DNA of 64,000 bases from Pestalotiopsis fici W106-1 (lineage: Eukaryota; Ascomycota; Sordariomycetes; Amphisphaeriales; Sporocadaceae): the NCBI RefSeq assembly GCF_000516985.1, contig NW_006917104.1, forward strand, positions 659,068 to 723,067. The letters are read 5' to 3'. How positions within the stretch are numbered: the stretch's first letter is position 1; the number at the start of each line of letters is the position of its first letter. The position numbers and the translations under genes were made by a program. Positions 11,493 through 22,486 of this stretch are shown here, piece by piece. Under the pieces are notes generated by a model. That model was not told the DNA's origin. It did no database searches and saw only the letters and a program-made list of their open reading frames with translations.

Positions 11493-12339
11493 TTAACACG
11501 ACTGAGAGCTTTGCAATGTTGTTGTTGTTGTTGTTGTGCTTAGTGGCCGATAGAGATCATGTGAGGATGACAAAGCCTTGGCAAGCGTGTCCGCCAACGC
11601 ATCGATGCAGTTGTGGTGTTGGTCAAGTGCGGCGTTGAGTAAAGCTGCACATGTGGTTCAGTCTCGAGTGTCCTCGCTGCCCTCTCCGGACCTTGGCAAG
11701 GGTGGTTGTCCCGACAAGAAAGAGGAATGCGGGGTTGGACCGCCCGAGAATGTATCATAGAAATCTGTTTTGCTACTGAATTCCTCCCGTTGGCCACCTA
11801 GCCCTATCCCGGTTCCTGGGACATAGCGACCAGGAGGAGGCCGTCTTGAGCTGCGGCGGTTGAAAAGCGCCCGACAAGAAGCCATTTGACAGTGCATCAA
11901 CCGATTCCTAGCCACACTCGCTCGCGTGACCGATAATGTCCACGGAAAAGTCAAAGTCTAGATGCAGCGCCGTGTTATCTGGCGTGTAACTACTACTACT
12001 TGCATCCTCCGGGAGCTTGGCCACGGCCGCGGGACTAGGGTCCTCGTCAAGTCCGGGAGTGCTAATCTCGGTGTCAAACGGACTGTCTCGGGCGTCTCTG
12101 GCCCGTTTAGAGGGCCGCGGGATGCATTCAACATTTGCGCGGTAGCAGCGCTTGCAGCGCTTCTTGTTTGCCGGCCGTGTGCATCGCACCTTGTGCGCAT
12201 GGCAGCGAATGCAGGCCGGCTTGTGGCAGGCTTCATCCCGGCTATCATCCATATTGGCCATATTACTGGATACGAATGAGCCAGCTTTGGCGTGAAAATC
12301 CCAGTGCCGTGAGCAGCTTTTCATGCCCTGTTTCTTCAT
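11493..12339 (-). pseudogene. Zn2Cys6 (AflR-like) transcription factor, probably broken by an in-frame stop
   Basis: The minus-strand start ATG is at 12339. Cys43, 46, 53, 62, 65 and 72 form the binuclear zinc cluster (Cx2Cx6Cx8Cx2Cx6C), followed by basic RPSKRARD. The first frame ends just after the acidic segment LHLDFDFSVDI. A 67-nt intron (11917..11851, GTGTGG donor, CCGCAG acceptor) would move into a second frame that stays open to a TGA at 11660-11658. Beyond that TGA the same frame continues with a convincing helical end (LLNAALDQHHNCIDALADTL) to TAA at 11493. A protein-like C-terminus behind a stop, with no in-frame intron found to remove it, suggests a recent pseudogene or a gene truncated to about 210 aa. 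A sequencing error is the alternative. Confidence 0.55.
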
Positions 12340-13772
12340 GGATAGATCAACAACCTGTAAGGCTTGTGAAACAATGAAATAGGGACACCTACGCCATAGG
12401 CATGCATTGCAGCTAATAGCAACGAGGTGTCAAACACGAATATAAGGAGAGTAGTGGCTGACGTAGGAGTACTTCCACCAAAAGGATTGACAAACACACA
12501 CATAGAACACAGAAAGAGATGAGGATCGAATATGCCAAGTGATACAGTTGCTTACCTTCTGCACATTCAAAGTCATTTATTCTTTTCTGTCACAGAATCC
12601 CAAGTCCCCAGCCCACTAGACTTTTATGGAGACTCCATAATCAAAGCCCAACTCCAAGCTCACTCTGTCTATAATACACTTTGAGTGCTCTCTTCATGCC
12701 ACGCTTGTGGGGACTATTGCAGCTTTCCTAATCGCAAGTTCTAACACAATCGCCGTTGCCAACACCCTTAAGGGAGAAAGCAGGGGTGAGAGTTGGTGAC
12801 AGGGGTGATATGTGATCAAGTACATGAAATAATTAGGAATGAATAGCCATGTGCTATTTCAAGCCTGAATCCATCTTCTGTGCCGCTCGATGATGCAGTT
12901 TGCTGCGTGATTGGGGCGTAGAAAGCTGGATCCATGCTTGTAGGGAGCGCATCGAATGAAGGCATATGACTAATAAAAAAGTTCCTTCTTTCTGAATCAT
13001 GATATGATTGTACCAATCTACGGGACTTGGCAAGTTGGATCTGCTACCATGACGCGAGCAGGTGTGTTGTAATTGTAAGCTGGAGAGCTGTAATCCATAA
13101 TGGAGCTCAATAGCTTATCTATCTGACTATGCGCACCAGTCGGGCTAACAATTGTGCTGGGGGGGCTAACCAATTAAATTAATCCGATCACCGTTGTGGT
13201 TACTGCCATAATAATGGCCAACCAATAGATAATAGTAGCCTAATCTTGGGGACTAAGCTTGAATACTCTGACAAGTCTTTGTGTTATAAGAGAGAAATCC
13301 CGTCTTTTGCTCTGTCAGCCTGTGGCCTTGTTGAGGCAAGGATCTTTGCAGAACGAGTCTTGACTCAATGCTCCGCCACTGCGGCTATTTGTCTAATTGA
13401 AGTCGCTAAGATAAAGAGTTCAAGAACAACTGCAAATTCGACCACAAATACTGAGCAAGGGTCTCTGCGATTATTCCGGGCTGACGCGTCATATAGTCTT
13501 CAACATCGAACCAACTGCATAAGCAGGAAGGATTTTATAAACACATCCACATTTGCCAAGGCCCCAGTGACATCGGATTAAGAAGCGGCACGCAGACCAA
13601 CCTCATACATGTGTCACATAGTGGATCACGGATCCCATACACCAGGATGTGCTTGAGCACATAACGACAGCGAAATAAAATGTTGGAGACCACCGGGGAT
13701 CAGCCAAGGCCACCGAAATAAATCTGTTGAGCCTGCGCCTTGTTAAAACTAAAGGCGCAAAATATGAAGAAG
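12340..13772. other. Intergenic, 1.4 kb
   Basis: No gene recognised. It holds a 42-bp match to 56862-56903 (repeat family D) at 13621-13662, plus several CCAAT/TAAT-rich stretches near 13165-13240. Confidence 0.55.
13621..13662 (+). repeat. Dispersed repeat family D, copy 1 (short)
   Basis: 42 bp with about 35 identical positions to 56862-56903, including GGATCCC and TGCTTGAGCACA. Copy 2 lies directly before a family C repeat, so D may be the neighbouring part of the same parent element. Confidence 0.5.
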
Positions 13773-14774
13773 TTATAGCATCGCTTTTAATTCCCCGCTT
13801 TCGCCGACATCCTTCCCCACGTGTTGGATCATCTCGGACTCCTCCCACGCCTCCCACGCCTCTTGCACCGCTTTCCAATATTTCTCCTTATCCTCGAGGA
13901 TTAGCGCGCAGTGCTCCGCCTTCTCGAAACCGACTATGCCGACTCGGCAGCCCAGTCCCCGCCGTGTCTCGTCGGCGTGGGCAAGGACATCGGCAGCGGC
14001 CACCACGGCGTCACCGCGAGAGTAAAGGTAAAGCCGGGCGGGGGCGGGGCCGAAGGCAGCGGGGTTCAGCAGGTCACGGCGCAAGTCGTGGACAGAGCGC
14101 ATAGCGCCTGCGCTTTGCAGAGCGTGGATCACGGCGACGGTGCCGCCAACAAGAGGTGCACCGAGAGCGCGGACGAGCGGCCGGTTGGCGGGGAGCGAGA
14201 TCAGCGCCGCTTGGTACGCGTGCGCAAACGAGGCGTCGCCGGGGCACGAGTCGAAGACGACGAGGCCGAGGCGGGCACGCACAAGTGCAATTGCGCCGGT
14301 TGTAGCGTCGGAGTCATCCTCGTCATCGTCAGGATCTGACGCCATGAGCTGCAGTGCCGTATTGCACCCTCCGTGCGAAAAGACGTGTAATAGGACGTCC
14401 CGGCCGCTGCTACTTGCGGCAGTCTTTTGCAAAATATCTACAATTGCGGCCCGGGCGGGCCGCAGCCGTGCGCGCAGGGCTGTAAATGAGCGGAAGGCAA
14501 GGTCAGCAAAGACAGTGCGGAGGAGCAGGATGTAAGTCTGCGGATAACGCGCCCGGTAGCCGGCGACATATTTGTGAACACGCGGTGTGGAGGCGCCGCC
14601 GAGCCATGTGCAAATGATGACGAGCGTAGGGGCTGGTGTGATGTCTTCTTCGCGATCGTTCAAAGGGGAGACTGAGGCCGATGCGGGCCGGTAAAGGAAG
14701 ATGTTATTGCCTAAATCCAAGGGCTCGCCCATCCCAGTGGCATTACTAGGATTACTCCTAGCAGCAGATGCCAT
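13773..14774 (-). CDS. DUF829 / PaxU-type alpha/beta-hydrolase fold protein
   Basis: Single exon, 333 aa, ATG at 14774 (MASAARSN). After a proline/charged head the fold starts with LVIICTWLGGA, the usual first strand and oxyanion region of the DUF829 (PF05705) family. FSHGG at the nucleophile elbow and FEKAEHC near the C-terminus supply the Ser and His of a hydrolase-like site. The family includes animal TMEM53 and the fungal indole-diterpene cluster protein PaxU, whose biochemical role is unclear. The gene is markedly GC-rich in third positions compared with its surroundings and has no introns, so recent transfer or different selection is possible. No terpene genes are near it here. Confidence 0.85.
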   Translation of the reverse strand: MASAARSNPSNATGMGEPLDLGNNIFLYRPASASVSPLNDREEDITPAPTLVIICTWLGGASTPRVHKYVAGYRARYPQTYILLLRTVFADLAFRSFTALRARLRPARAAIVDILQKTAASSSGRDVLLHVFSHGGCNTALQLMASDPDDDEDDSDATTGAIALVRARLGLVVFDSCPGDASFAHAYQAALISLPANRPLVRALGAPLVGGTVAVIHALQSAGAMRSVHDLRRDLLNPAAFGPAPARLYLYSRGDAVVAAADVLAHADETRRGLGCRVGIVGFEKAEHCALILEDKEKYWKAVQEAWEAWEESEMIQHVGKDVGESGELKAML

Positions 14775-16397
14775 AACGGCCAATATTTACCAAAGGAGGC
14801 GCTGACTCGCTGATTATGTTGATTCATATAAAGAGAGGGATCAGAAGTCACTTTTCGGTTGAATCCCATCCAGTGGGATATTTACAACTTACATGTAACC
14901 TGTTCTTAGGATTATGCCAACAAACCCAGGTGAGCGGCATTAGCCCTGGAGTGACGCGTTATTTGGGGCGCGGGGAACGGGAGGGGGGTCAAGGTCAGGG
15001 ATGTCTGCACGCCGCTGGGCGTCGCTGGTTTAGGTGCTTTCGAATCTGGGGTCTCTTGTGCTGTGCCACCCTTACAAGGTAGGAGCCACGTTTTTTTTTT
15101 TTTTTTTTTTCAACGCAGGAAGCAATCGGTCCCGGATTTCGGATCATGATGTATAAAATGGTGAGATTCGCGTAAAAGTCGGCACCCATATTGGCAGGTT
15201 AATCGCAAGGATTGCATACAGTTGGTTCTATCTACTTGGCGGCATAGTCTCAACGGCACAGTCACGCCTCAGTCTGACCTCAGCAAGTGCATATGAGCTC
15301 TTATCAACTCCGGCATTGTATGTGGTAAGCGTGAGAGCGATGAGGCAGCCAATGGCATTGCATGGATTTGGCTATGCCGCGCACGATCTTATGACTATTG
15401 AAGGAGTGAGATGGATACACAAGTTGTTCTTGGCAAAGGAAAACATGCCGGAACGATCATCACAGAGATGAGTCGAGCCAGAGAGCAAAGGAACGTGCAT
15501 CGTGCGGACTTGATTCTGGTTCTGACGGAAGAGGCCTTGTCAACTAGTTGCATTCAATTTCACAAGCTTCGTATCGGCCTGTGAAGCGACGAGAAGAATG
15601 AGAGTAATGAATGTTTGGCAGTTCTATCCAACGACGGGCCTATTCAATCTTGTGCAGTCTCTTTGGCGTTGACGGAGTGTATAGTCTGACCCAAGGCAGA
15701 CACCACGTAGCCACGGCGCTGGCCAATTCTGATGGACGGAGACGGAGAGGCTTCAATGTACAAGTGCCAATGTCAAAATCCAAGACCATTGTTCCGCATG
15801 GTTCGATCGAAAAGGTGACTTGTTCTGCCGACATCTCAAATGCATTGACGGAATATAATTGATCTTGAGCGCTACCAATTCATTCGTCTAGCTAAGCTAC
15901 TTTAGCCAAGAGCAACAATCTCGATCTTTCGTATCGCTAAATTCTCAATTTAAACTGTGCATTATTTCTAATCATGACCATTTTCTTGCCCACAAAGCAG
16001 CCCCTATTCTGGTCGGTCTTTGCTTTTAGATTGGAAGACGTGTTTAGTACCAAAGATAAAGCCACCATGAGCTGTACAACCAAGCCTATGTAGTGATTCG
16101 AAATAGTAGGCAATTGAATTAGCCAAAGGACAGAAGCAACTGATTCATATATACTCTCAAGCATGTTGATTTCATGCTCACTTCATCCACCTTTTTTGCA
16201 CGTTTTCTTCGGTATGTCGGACGAGCGATCCACCATGTTGACCCACTATTTGAATCAAGTCAGCCAAGAAAGAGACAACTTGACAGACGTGTACGTACCT
16301 TAGATTTTATTATGCAATGGTTAATCTGATAATATATTAAAGTGAAACTTAATCGGACGAATAATTGTTATGCCTTTTAATGCGCTAACGTATGAGT

Positions 16398-16520
16398 GGC
16401 CACCGCAGATCACCCGCTCGGGGATAAAAGACAGCTCTTTACCATATCTCCTTTGTAGACGAGTAGGATTAGCTCAAATATCCTTTCTACCCTTCCTCGA
16501 TCTTGTATTACCTTCTAAAG
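16398..16520 (+). repeat. Promoter-like repeated module F, copy 1
   Basis: It starts with CCACCGCAGATCACC, followed by a TATA-like GGGATAAAAG, a pyrimidine stretch and CTTCCTCGATCTTG. The same order of blocks occurs at 32405-32525 (+) and, inverted, at 32977-32857. In copies 1 and 2 the first block contains CCG-N13-CGG (16403-16421 and 32412-32430). No gene follows this copy. Confidence 0.65.
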
Positions 16521-16686
16521 GGTTGCGAAATCGGGTTGGATCCCATTTCTTGAGAATTGGCATCGGCCGCTGACTTGGGGACTGCGTTAAATAGGAATGC
16601 GTGTAGGTTCATGCTAACAAGATATGCTGGCTGAGAGGATACTACTGAGCAACAACTGAATCAAATTAACTCGAAATGACCTTACA

Positions 16687-16775
16687 TTGGTTCACCATTG
16701 TAGTCGCCAAAGGGTATTAATTGCTTCATCTAGGAGTGAGATATACACTTGGAGTAATCACTAAGGTAATGACTG
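16687..16775 (+). repeat. Dispersed repeat family E, copy 1
   Basis: It shares TTGGTTCAC-type, GTAGTCGCCAAA-type and ATCACTAAGGTA blocks in the same order and spacing with 27316-27404 (same orientation, about 90 bp). Moderate identity, no coding potential. Confidence 0.6.
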
Positions 16776-17097
16776 TACATGACTGCAAAGTATCTGTAAA
16801 ACATTCATTCTTCACTGATGCTGCCGAGGATCGTTCTCGTAAAAGCAATCCTCACCTGCATCCTGACGATCCAGACGATCCATAATCCTGGTGCTCTACC
16901 AAGACCCTGATACTATTAACACCTGCTGGCAGCTAACAGCAGTGATTGACTTTGACGTCTGGGCCCATGGCCTCTGTCCCGTAGTGTGTCTTCCTGAGCG
17001 CCGACACATGTTTGTTCTTCTATCATAGTGCATGCTCGCAACATTTAGATGCAGTCATGGTATCTTTTGGCGGCGTATTTACCAGACACCTCTGAGG

Positions 17098-17499
17098 CTA
17101 GTTTGCTGTATCGTACTTGTGAAATACCTTGGCGATGATAGTCCACGTGCCATTGATTTTGATCAGGGTCAGGAAGTCGGTGTAGTCGGCGCCGGCGGCA
17201 TCCTTCTCCATGTCTATGCGGACAACAGCAGTTGTCTGTGTCATGGACAAGACATCGAGCCTTGTGGTAATGTCGGAAGCAGCCCCGTTTTGATCAACAA
17301 AGGTGTACAGGTTGCTGATGGAACCAGCCAGCATGTCGGGCTTGGGGGGACTGATGAAGCCGTACATGACAGCATCCTTGTGGAATGCCTCCTCAACGGC
17401 CTTGCTGCTGCCGATGCGGAGAGCCTCGACGTATTTGCCGGCGGCCATGATGACGGCATCGTACTCGGCGGTGGCAACAGTCTTGAGGTTGGGGGCCAT
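17098..17499 (-). CDS. NTF2-like protein, lumazine-binding-2 / SnoaL-like family
   Basis: Single exon, 133 aa, ATG at 17499 (MAPNLKTV). A longer reading from further upstream lacks an ATG. The order of helices and strands fits the cone-shaped NTF2 fold: AEYDAVIMAAGKYVEAL, then FHKDAVMYGF, then a four-stranded sheet ending WTIIAKVFHKY. Putative lumazine-binding (PF12893) proteins and SnoaL-type cyclases have this size and layout. The fold binds small hydrophobic ligands; members act as isomerases, dehydratases or cyclases. It is divergent from the alcohol dehydrogenase gene across a 697-bp promoter with two TCGG-N9-CCGA sites, which suggests both act on the same substrate. Exact reaction unknown. 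Confidence 0.85.
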   Translation of the reverse strand: MAPNLKTVATAEYDAVIMAAGKYVEALRIGSSKAVEEAFHKDAVMYGFISPPKPDMLAGSISNLYTFVDQNGAASDITTRLDVLSMTQTTAVVRIDMEKDAAGADYTDFLTLIKINGTWTIIAKVFHKYDTAN

Positions 17500-17809
17500 A
17501 GTGTCGTTTCTTTTCTTTTCTTTTATATGGCAAAGGACAAAAAGTAATGACTGTGGAAAAGTGGGGAGCGTGCGTTTGATTGAGAAACACACGAGCCTTT
17601 GTGGTCAAGTGAAGCTGTGTCGCTTGGTAGATATTACGTCCGGAGGGTAAGTTGAGCGAGCCTGAAGAGTGTTTTAATAGACGATTGGTACAACACTGAA
17701 TATTTTTGATTTTTAAGCAGATATACGGACGAGTACCAACTGCCTAGTAGGAATCAAGAGTGGATAATCAATATGGAAGCTGTTATAGGAATAGCTGATA
17801 TTGTTGACG

Positions 17810-17826
17810 TCGGCTCTAGGCTCCGA
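17810..17826. promoter_or_regulatory. Putative Zn2Cys6 operator TCGG-N9-CCGA, site 1
   Basis: Perfect inverted repeat with a nine-base spacer, about 310 bp upstream of the NTF2-like ATG. It matches sites 2 (17917) and 3 (22169) in half-site and spacing. Confidence 0.5.
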
Positions 17827-17916
17827 CGAGCAAGGCCTGTAGGTTTTGACTTTTACTATACCTTATTTGCTAATGATTGTTATACTTGATTTGCTCACGC
17901 GAACCAATCACAAGTG

Positions 17917-17933
17917 TCGGACTGTAAGACCGA
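17917..17933. promoter_or_regulatory. Putative Zn2Cys6 operator TCGG-N9-CCGA, site 2
   Basis: Perfect inverted repeat with a nine-base spacer, about 265 bp upstream of the alcohol dehydrogenase ATG. It shares TCGGACTG with site 3. Confidence 0.5.
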
Positions 17934-18196
17934 CACGAGCCTAGCTTAAGCATTAGGGTGGGTCGGTTCAGAGTCTTGAGCAGTTTCGGACAGTTCCACT
18001 CCTCACTCCATGACTAATGAAGTATTCTAACAGAGCCCTTGACTGGCGTCGATGCATGCTTGTCAAGCTCAAAGTCATGCACCATGAGAGCAACTGAAGT
18101 TTCCTTTGCTAACACAGTACGAACTGCAATTCACTCATCCCATACGTGAGCTAGGTGTACATGAACCAGAAATCGTTTTGAGGCAACAGGTCAACC

Positions 18197-19419
18197 ATGA
18201 AGCAATCAGACTCAATCCCAACGCGAATGAAAGCGCTCCGGCTGATCAATGTGAGTCCAGTTCCCAATGGCAGTGCGGGGAGGGTCATGCCGAATAAGAT
18301 AGGTTCTGACCCCAGTGAACAATGCAGTACAAGGAGAATTATCAGCTCCAGCACAACGTGCCAGTACCAGTCCCTGGCCCAGGCGAATTGCTCGTTCGTG
18401 TTCATGCTGCAGGATTTTGTCACACAGACTATCAGGTGTACGAGGGTGCCTATGGGACTCAACTACCGTTTACCGGATCTCATGAGCCAGCTGGAGTGAT
18501 CGCCTCACTGGGGCCCAACGTTCCTGACGACTGGGCCGTTGGCACCCGAGTTGGCGTCCTGAACTTTAAGAAGCCTTGCAGTGAGTGTCCGGGCTGCAAA
18601 TGGAGACTCTTGTCCTATGGAACTCTTGATCCTCGTTATTGCGAGAACAAGACAATGAGCGGCATTGTCAAGGCTGATGGTGGCTTCGCCGAGTACATGT
18701 TGGCTTCGCACAATGCGTTGGTGGCCCTGCCAGATGATCTCTCTTTTGAGCAAGCAGCACCACTGATGTGCGCCGGTGTAAGTTAACTCTGGATATGACA
18801 ACCCTCATTCGAGTGTGAAGATCTGCTAAGTCTCAAGCAGGCTACCGTGTGGAACGCCATCAAAGAGGTTGGGTTGCAGAAAGGTCAGGCACTTGCTGTC
18901 GTCGGTATCGGCGGTCTTGGCGTCCTCGGAGTGCAGTTTGCCAAAGCCCTGGGCTACCGAGTTCTAGCCATTGATAATCGTGACGTGGGACTCAAACTTG
19001 CTGCTGATGTACCGGTTCACCTGAAGCCAGACTTGATTGTAGGATATGAAGATCCCAGGGCTACTGCGCTCATTAACGACTTCACTGGCGGTATTGGTCT
19101 GCACGGTGCGGTTGTATGTACTGATGACGTTCCTGCGAGCGACTGGACTTTACACCGACTGCAGCCGAGAGGAGTTTGTGTTGTGCTTGGGCTCCCAGAG
19201 CTTGGCTTCAAGTTCGATGCTTTCAATTTAGTGTTTCGGGAAATTGTGGTCAAGGGAACTCTCCACTCTAGCGTCAAGGAGGTTAAGAACATGCTTGAGG
19301 CCGTTGCTCAGTACCGTATCCTGAGTCATCTTACTTTACTCTCCCTAGAGGAGGGTGAGGATATTCCCCAGAGAGCCGCTGCCCATGCTTATGAAGGACG
19401 CCTCGTCGTAAAAATATAG
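18197..19419 (+). CDS. Zinc-dependent alcohol dehydrogenase (MDR family)
   Basis: Exons 18197..18250, 18328..18777, 18841..19419 (360 aa), both introns phase 0 with GTGAGT and GTAAGT donors. It oxidises or reduces an alcohol/aldehyde with NAD(P). Visible: Cys49 in GFCHTD and His70-Glu71 in GSHEPAG (catalytic zinc), structural-zinc cysteines 102, 105, 108 and 123, and the Rossmann motif GIGGLGVLG in the third exon. The distance from the third to the fourth structural cysteine (14 residues) is longer than the canonical seven, with YGTLDPRYC in between; I think this is a subfamily trait rather than damage. The closest class is propanol-preferring AdhP-like enzymes. It is divergent from the NTF2-like gene and shares its putative operators. 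Confidence 0.92.
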
Positions 19420-20010
19420 TATAATACCAACGATCGGCAACCTACAAAATTGATGTGTCAAGCGCATATACAACTGGCCGACAAGATGTCGAGATATTAT
19501 TGCATGGTGGAAATGATTGTGGCGCGGTAGCTGTGTATCCATACTCATCAGGAATTCAAGCTGTGGAAATACATGAATTTTGAATTATGGACCGTGCTCT
19601 ACAGATTCAATGGCTAGTAATGAGATGCAAATCCTCACCTCGCGTCAAGCGAATCCATGTGCGCCGACAAACTCTCGAAATTTGCCTGGCAAGCGATTGC
19701 TTGCACCTATTGCGATAGCTGCTGATTGTCTGTGAATTGAATCAGGGATCTCCCTCAGACGGTTATCGTCGAGTACCGTGGATCAGATGCGTAGTACGTT
19801 CATTTGTTTTGACGATGTCATCCGATTCTTCCAGTTATAATCAATCTATTAGGCCGTGTGCCATTCAATTCCACCTTAGAACATGTCACTTTGGCTGTGC
19901 TTGTTATTCGAAGGCTTGATAAGTTTAATTGTGCACATTCTCCCCAGTTATTCTCACTGACCTGGAACCACTGTACCATGACTTTGAAATATAACAGATT
20001 CAAATTCCGT
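19420..20010. other. Intergenic between convergent ADH and MFS genes
   Basis: 591 bp, AT-rich, presumably the two 3' UTRs and terminators. Nothing specific recognised. Confidence 0.6.
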
Positions 20011-21891
20011 CTAATAAACATATCTAAACCCTTGCTTCTCATAATCGGTCTTGTCTTCTAGCATTTCACTGACAGTCGTGGAAGGATTAGTACCTTCTCT
20101 CTTATCCCTTAGCCTATTCTCAATCTCACATCCACCCGCATACGCCAAAAGACAAACAATGGCGAGAATCTCGCAAATCATAATGACGTTGTATCCGGTG
20201 GCGTAGGCGGGGGCCTCACTTGTCAGGAACACCTGCGGCCCGATAATGAGGCCGCAGCAGTAGGCGACGAAAATTGTGGCCGTCACGGTGAGCTTCTTTG
20301 TATGTCCCGAAATATTGGACATTGGTAGCGAAAGAACTGGAATAAAATTCTGTTAGACGTTGCAAACCTCAGCCTGCATGTGGGGAAGTGATAATTTACC
20401 TGTGGCGTATGGCCCCCAGAAGAAGTAGAAGAAGTAATATGCCAGAAGTTTGCCAGTGACGGCAGATGAAGGAAGTCCTGCCAAAGAAAAAGTTAACCAT
20501 GTACGTAAAAATTGCGTGCTTGCCGGATAACGTACTGCGGATAATAACTGAGCAGGCTAGAGGAACAAGACAGCAAAGCGCACTAGAAATACATCTCTTG
20601 TTCTTGAGCCACCTCTGGGGATAGGCCACCACCAGACCTGCAACCGTTTGGAAGATCGAGCAGGGCATCGTGAGGAGGACAGTCTCCAGTGGCGACATGC
20701 CTAGACCTGAGATGATCTGTGCCGCGAATGCTGAGAGACCCCCAGTGGGTACGTTCATGAATAAGAAAAAGAAGAATAAAAGATAAGTTTTGTAGTCCAT
20801 AAACGCCTCCTTGACTTGGTACCATTTGAATTCCTGCAATCATGTTGTCAGAACGCTGCTATCATAATAGAGCAAGGGCCACTATCCCTACTTTATTCTC
20901 CACGCCAGTCATGTTATTCTTGGTTCGGTCCAAAGCGATGAACTTTTCTTTACCCTTCATGAAGTCTTCTTCGTTCGGCGAGTTGGGGATAATGAAGAAC
21001 ATGATAACTCCCCAGGTTATAGTGGCGCCTCCAAGCACGACCATCAACAGTCTCCACGATGCAATTCCAGTATTAGAGTTTCCAATTCCATACGACACAG
21101 TGCCAGAAACGAGCTGTAGCATGCATGAGCGATGTTAAGAGGCGCGGTGATACTCGAACTTACTGTGGAAAAGGAGGTATATGTTATCGCGCTCCTGAGT
21201 GGCTGTTCTTTCTTCGTATACCACATGCCGACCATGATGGTCATGGCGGGAAACACGAAGCTTTCAGTAGTGCCCATCAAGAACCTGATAAACATGAGGA
21301 CTCCGAAGTTCGGGGCAGCGGCTACAAGTGCAACTGCGCCACCCCAGCCTATACAAGCCAAGGCCAAACATCGGCCAACTGGGAACCTTTGCAGTATCAG
21401 GTTGGCAGGATAGGCCGCGGCAATATACCCGAAATAGAATATAGAGACCACTGTAAAATGTGAGTTAGCAAGGTGTACCTGGGGCCGAGAATGTCAATGG
21501 AACCGACCCCAGCTGTATTGCTGCCCGTGAAGGCCCGTATCTGTACTCATTCCATAAAGGGCAGCATTGGAGATAATGATTTTCTAGAAAGATGTAAACA
21601 TTCTTGTACCGCCGTCACAAACCTCATGGGTAGGGGAGAATCGCGCACATCAACACCAGCAAACGTCAGCGTAATCATAAAGATGGGCATAAGCCTCCAG
21701 TCGATGCGACGAAGCACCTTTGTCGCTTCAGCTTCGGTGTAGTCGCCATAGACGTGTTCATAAGTATGCAGGTAGAGGTTAGCATCGTCCAAGACTTCTT
21801 CTCCGAGGACGGTCCCGTGTTGCTGTGAAGCTGTAGTCGGCACTCGAGAGAGCTCCACTTTGGCATCGGTATGTTCCCCAGGGACACCCAT
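20011..21891 (-). CDS. MFS permease of the allantoate/Dal5 (anion:cation symporter) family
   Basis: Seven exons on the minus strand: 21891..21649, 21583..21508, 21450..21164, 21113..20892, 20833..20536, 20477..20400, 20336..20011 (509 aa). All joins keep frame and introns are 50-65 nt. The protein has a hydrophilic N-terminus, then RRIDWRLMPIFMI, the typical entry to TM1 of Dal5-type carriers. It then has SWVVSIFYFGYIAAAYPAN (TM2-3), GRCLALACIGWG, ESFVFPAMTIMVGMWYTKKEQPLR (motif A/B region) and twelve helices in all, with a charged C-terminal tail. Dal5 relatives import allantoate, nicotinate, pantothenate and similar small acids at the plasma membrane. It is divergent from the glutamine amidotransferase gene with one shared TCGG-N9-CCGA site. 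Substrate unknown. Confidence 0.93.
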
Positions 21892-22486
21892 ATCGGCATA
21901 AATTCGTGAAAGCTGCAAAGCGTTTGGAAGTATTCGAAGGACCAGTGGGTGGTCTAGCAGGAACATGTCTTCATATCCGTTATCATGAAACATTATGCCC
22001 AAAGGAAGAGCTACGCATGTATATATTCCATGTCAAAGCGAATCGCCTTAGGTGCTGCTTTTTCGCCGAGGTGTATGCGGTCGCTAGTGAATAGTTTGCT
22101 GTCGCTTAATCTTGCGCCCACTAGAGCCCCCTGTTGATGGTGTCCATACTCTCAATGATAAGGACCCATCGGACTGAAACCCCGACTGCGCTATCGCCCA
22201 GACCTAGTCTCTAGAGTACTCGTGATGGTCATAGCCTATACTCTATAGAACATAGCAGCACGCGAAGCAGGGGTTGGGCCAGGCTTATCGTGGCTACTCC
22301 ACCCGCATCGTGTAAGTCTGATTTGAGCAAAGTCCGAGTCTGAATCCTAGCCATGTTAATTCCTACGCCATGGGAAGATATAGTTTGCATTTATTTCTTG
22401 GTAAACAGAAATGCCCGTTTTCGCTGTCAATTCAGCTGGTCTTGTTCCGACATAGCTTTTTTTTTTTCTTCAAAGCTTCTAAAGCC
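21892..22486. promoter_or_regulatory. Divergent promoter between MFS permease and glutamine amidotransferase
   Basis: 595 bp with one TCGG-N9-CCGA palindrome, about 280 bp from the MFS start and 300 bp from the amidotransferase start. A T-rich run (22457-22467) lies close to the amidotransferase ATG. Confidence 0.55.
22169..22185. promoter_or_regulatory. Putative Zn2Cys6 operator TCGG-N9-CCGA, site 3
   Basis: CGG 22170-22172 and CCG 22182-22184 with a nine-base spacer, flanked by T and A as in sites 1 and 2. It sits midway between two divergent genes, like the sites in the ADH promoter. Confidence 0.5.

Larger units (their letters stand above)
14775..17097. other. Intergenic, 2.3 kb
   Basis: It holds a run of 20 T (15091-15110), a promoter-like repeated module (16398-16520) and a family E repeat (16687-16775). 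On the minus strand, 15640-15834 is a 64-codon ATG frame with plausible composition, and a short protein-like piece (ALTLTTYNAGVDK) lies near 15330-15350. Both are too fragmentary to call. Confidence 0.5.
17500..18196. promoter_or_regulatory. Divergent promoter between the NTF2-like and alcohol dehydrogenase genes
   Basis: It contains two palindromes TCGG-N9-CCGA, at 17810-17826 and 17917-17933, and a CCAAT box near 17904. The first palindrome has six-base arms (CGTCGG/CCGACG, 17808-17828), the second seven-base arms (GTGTCGG/CCGACAC, 17914-17936). CGG half-sites in inverted order are the usual targets of Zn2Cys6 dimers. Confidence 0.6.

Noticed and set aside
13911..14535. Long plus-strand frames opposite the DUF829 gene
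   Set aside because: Shadow frames caused by high third-position GC.
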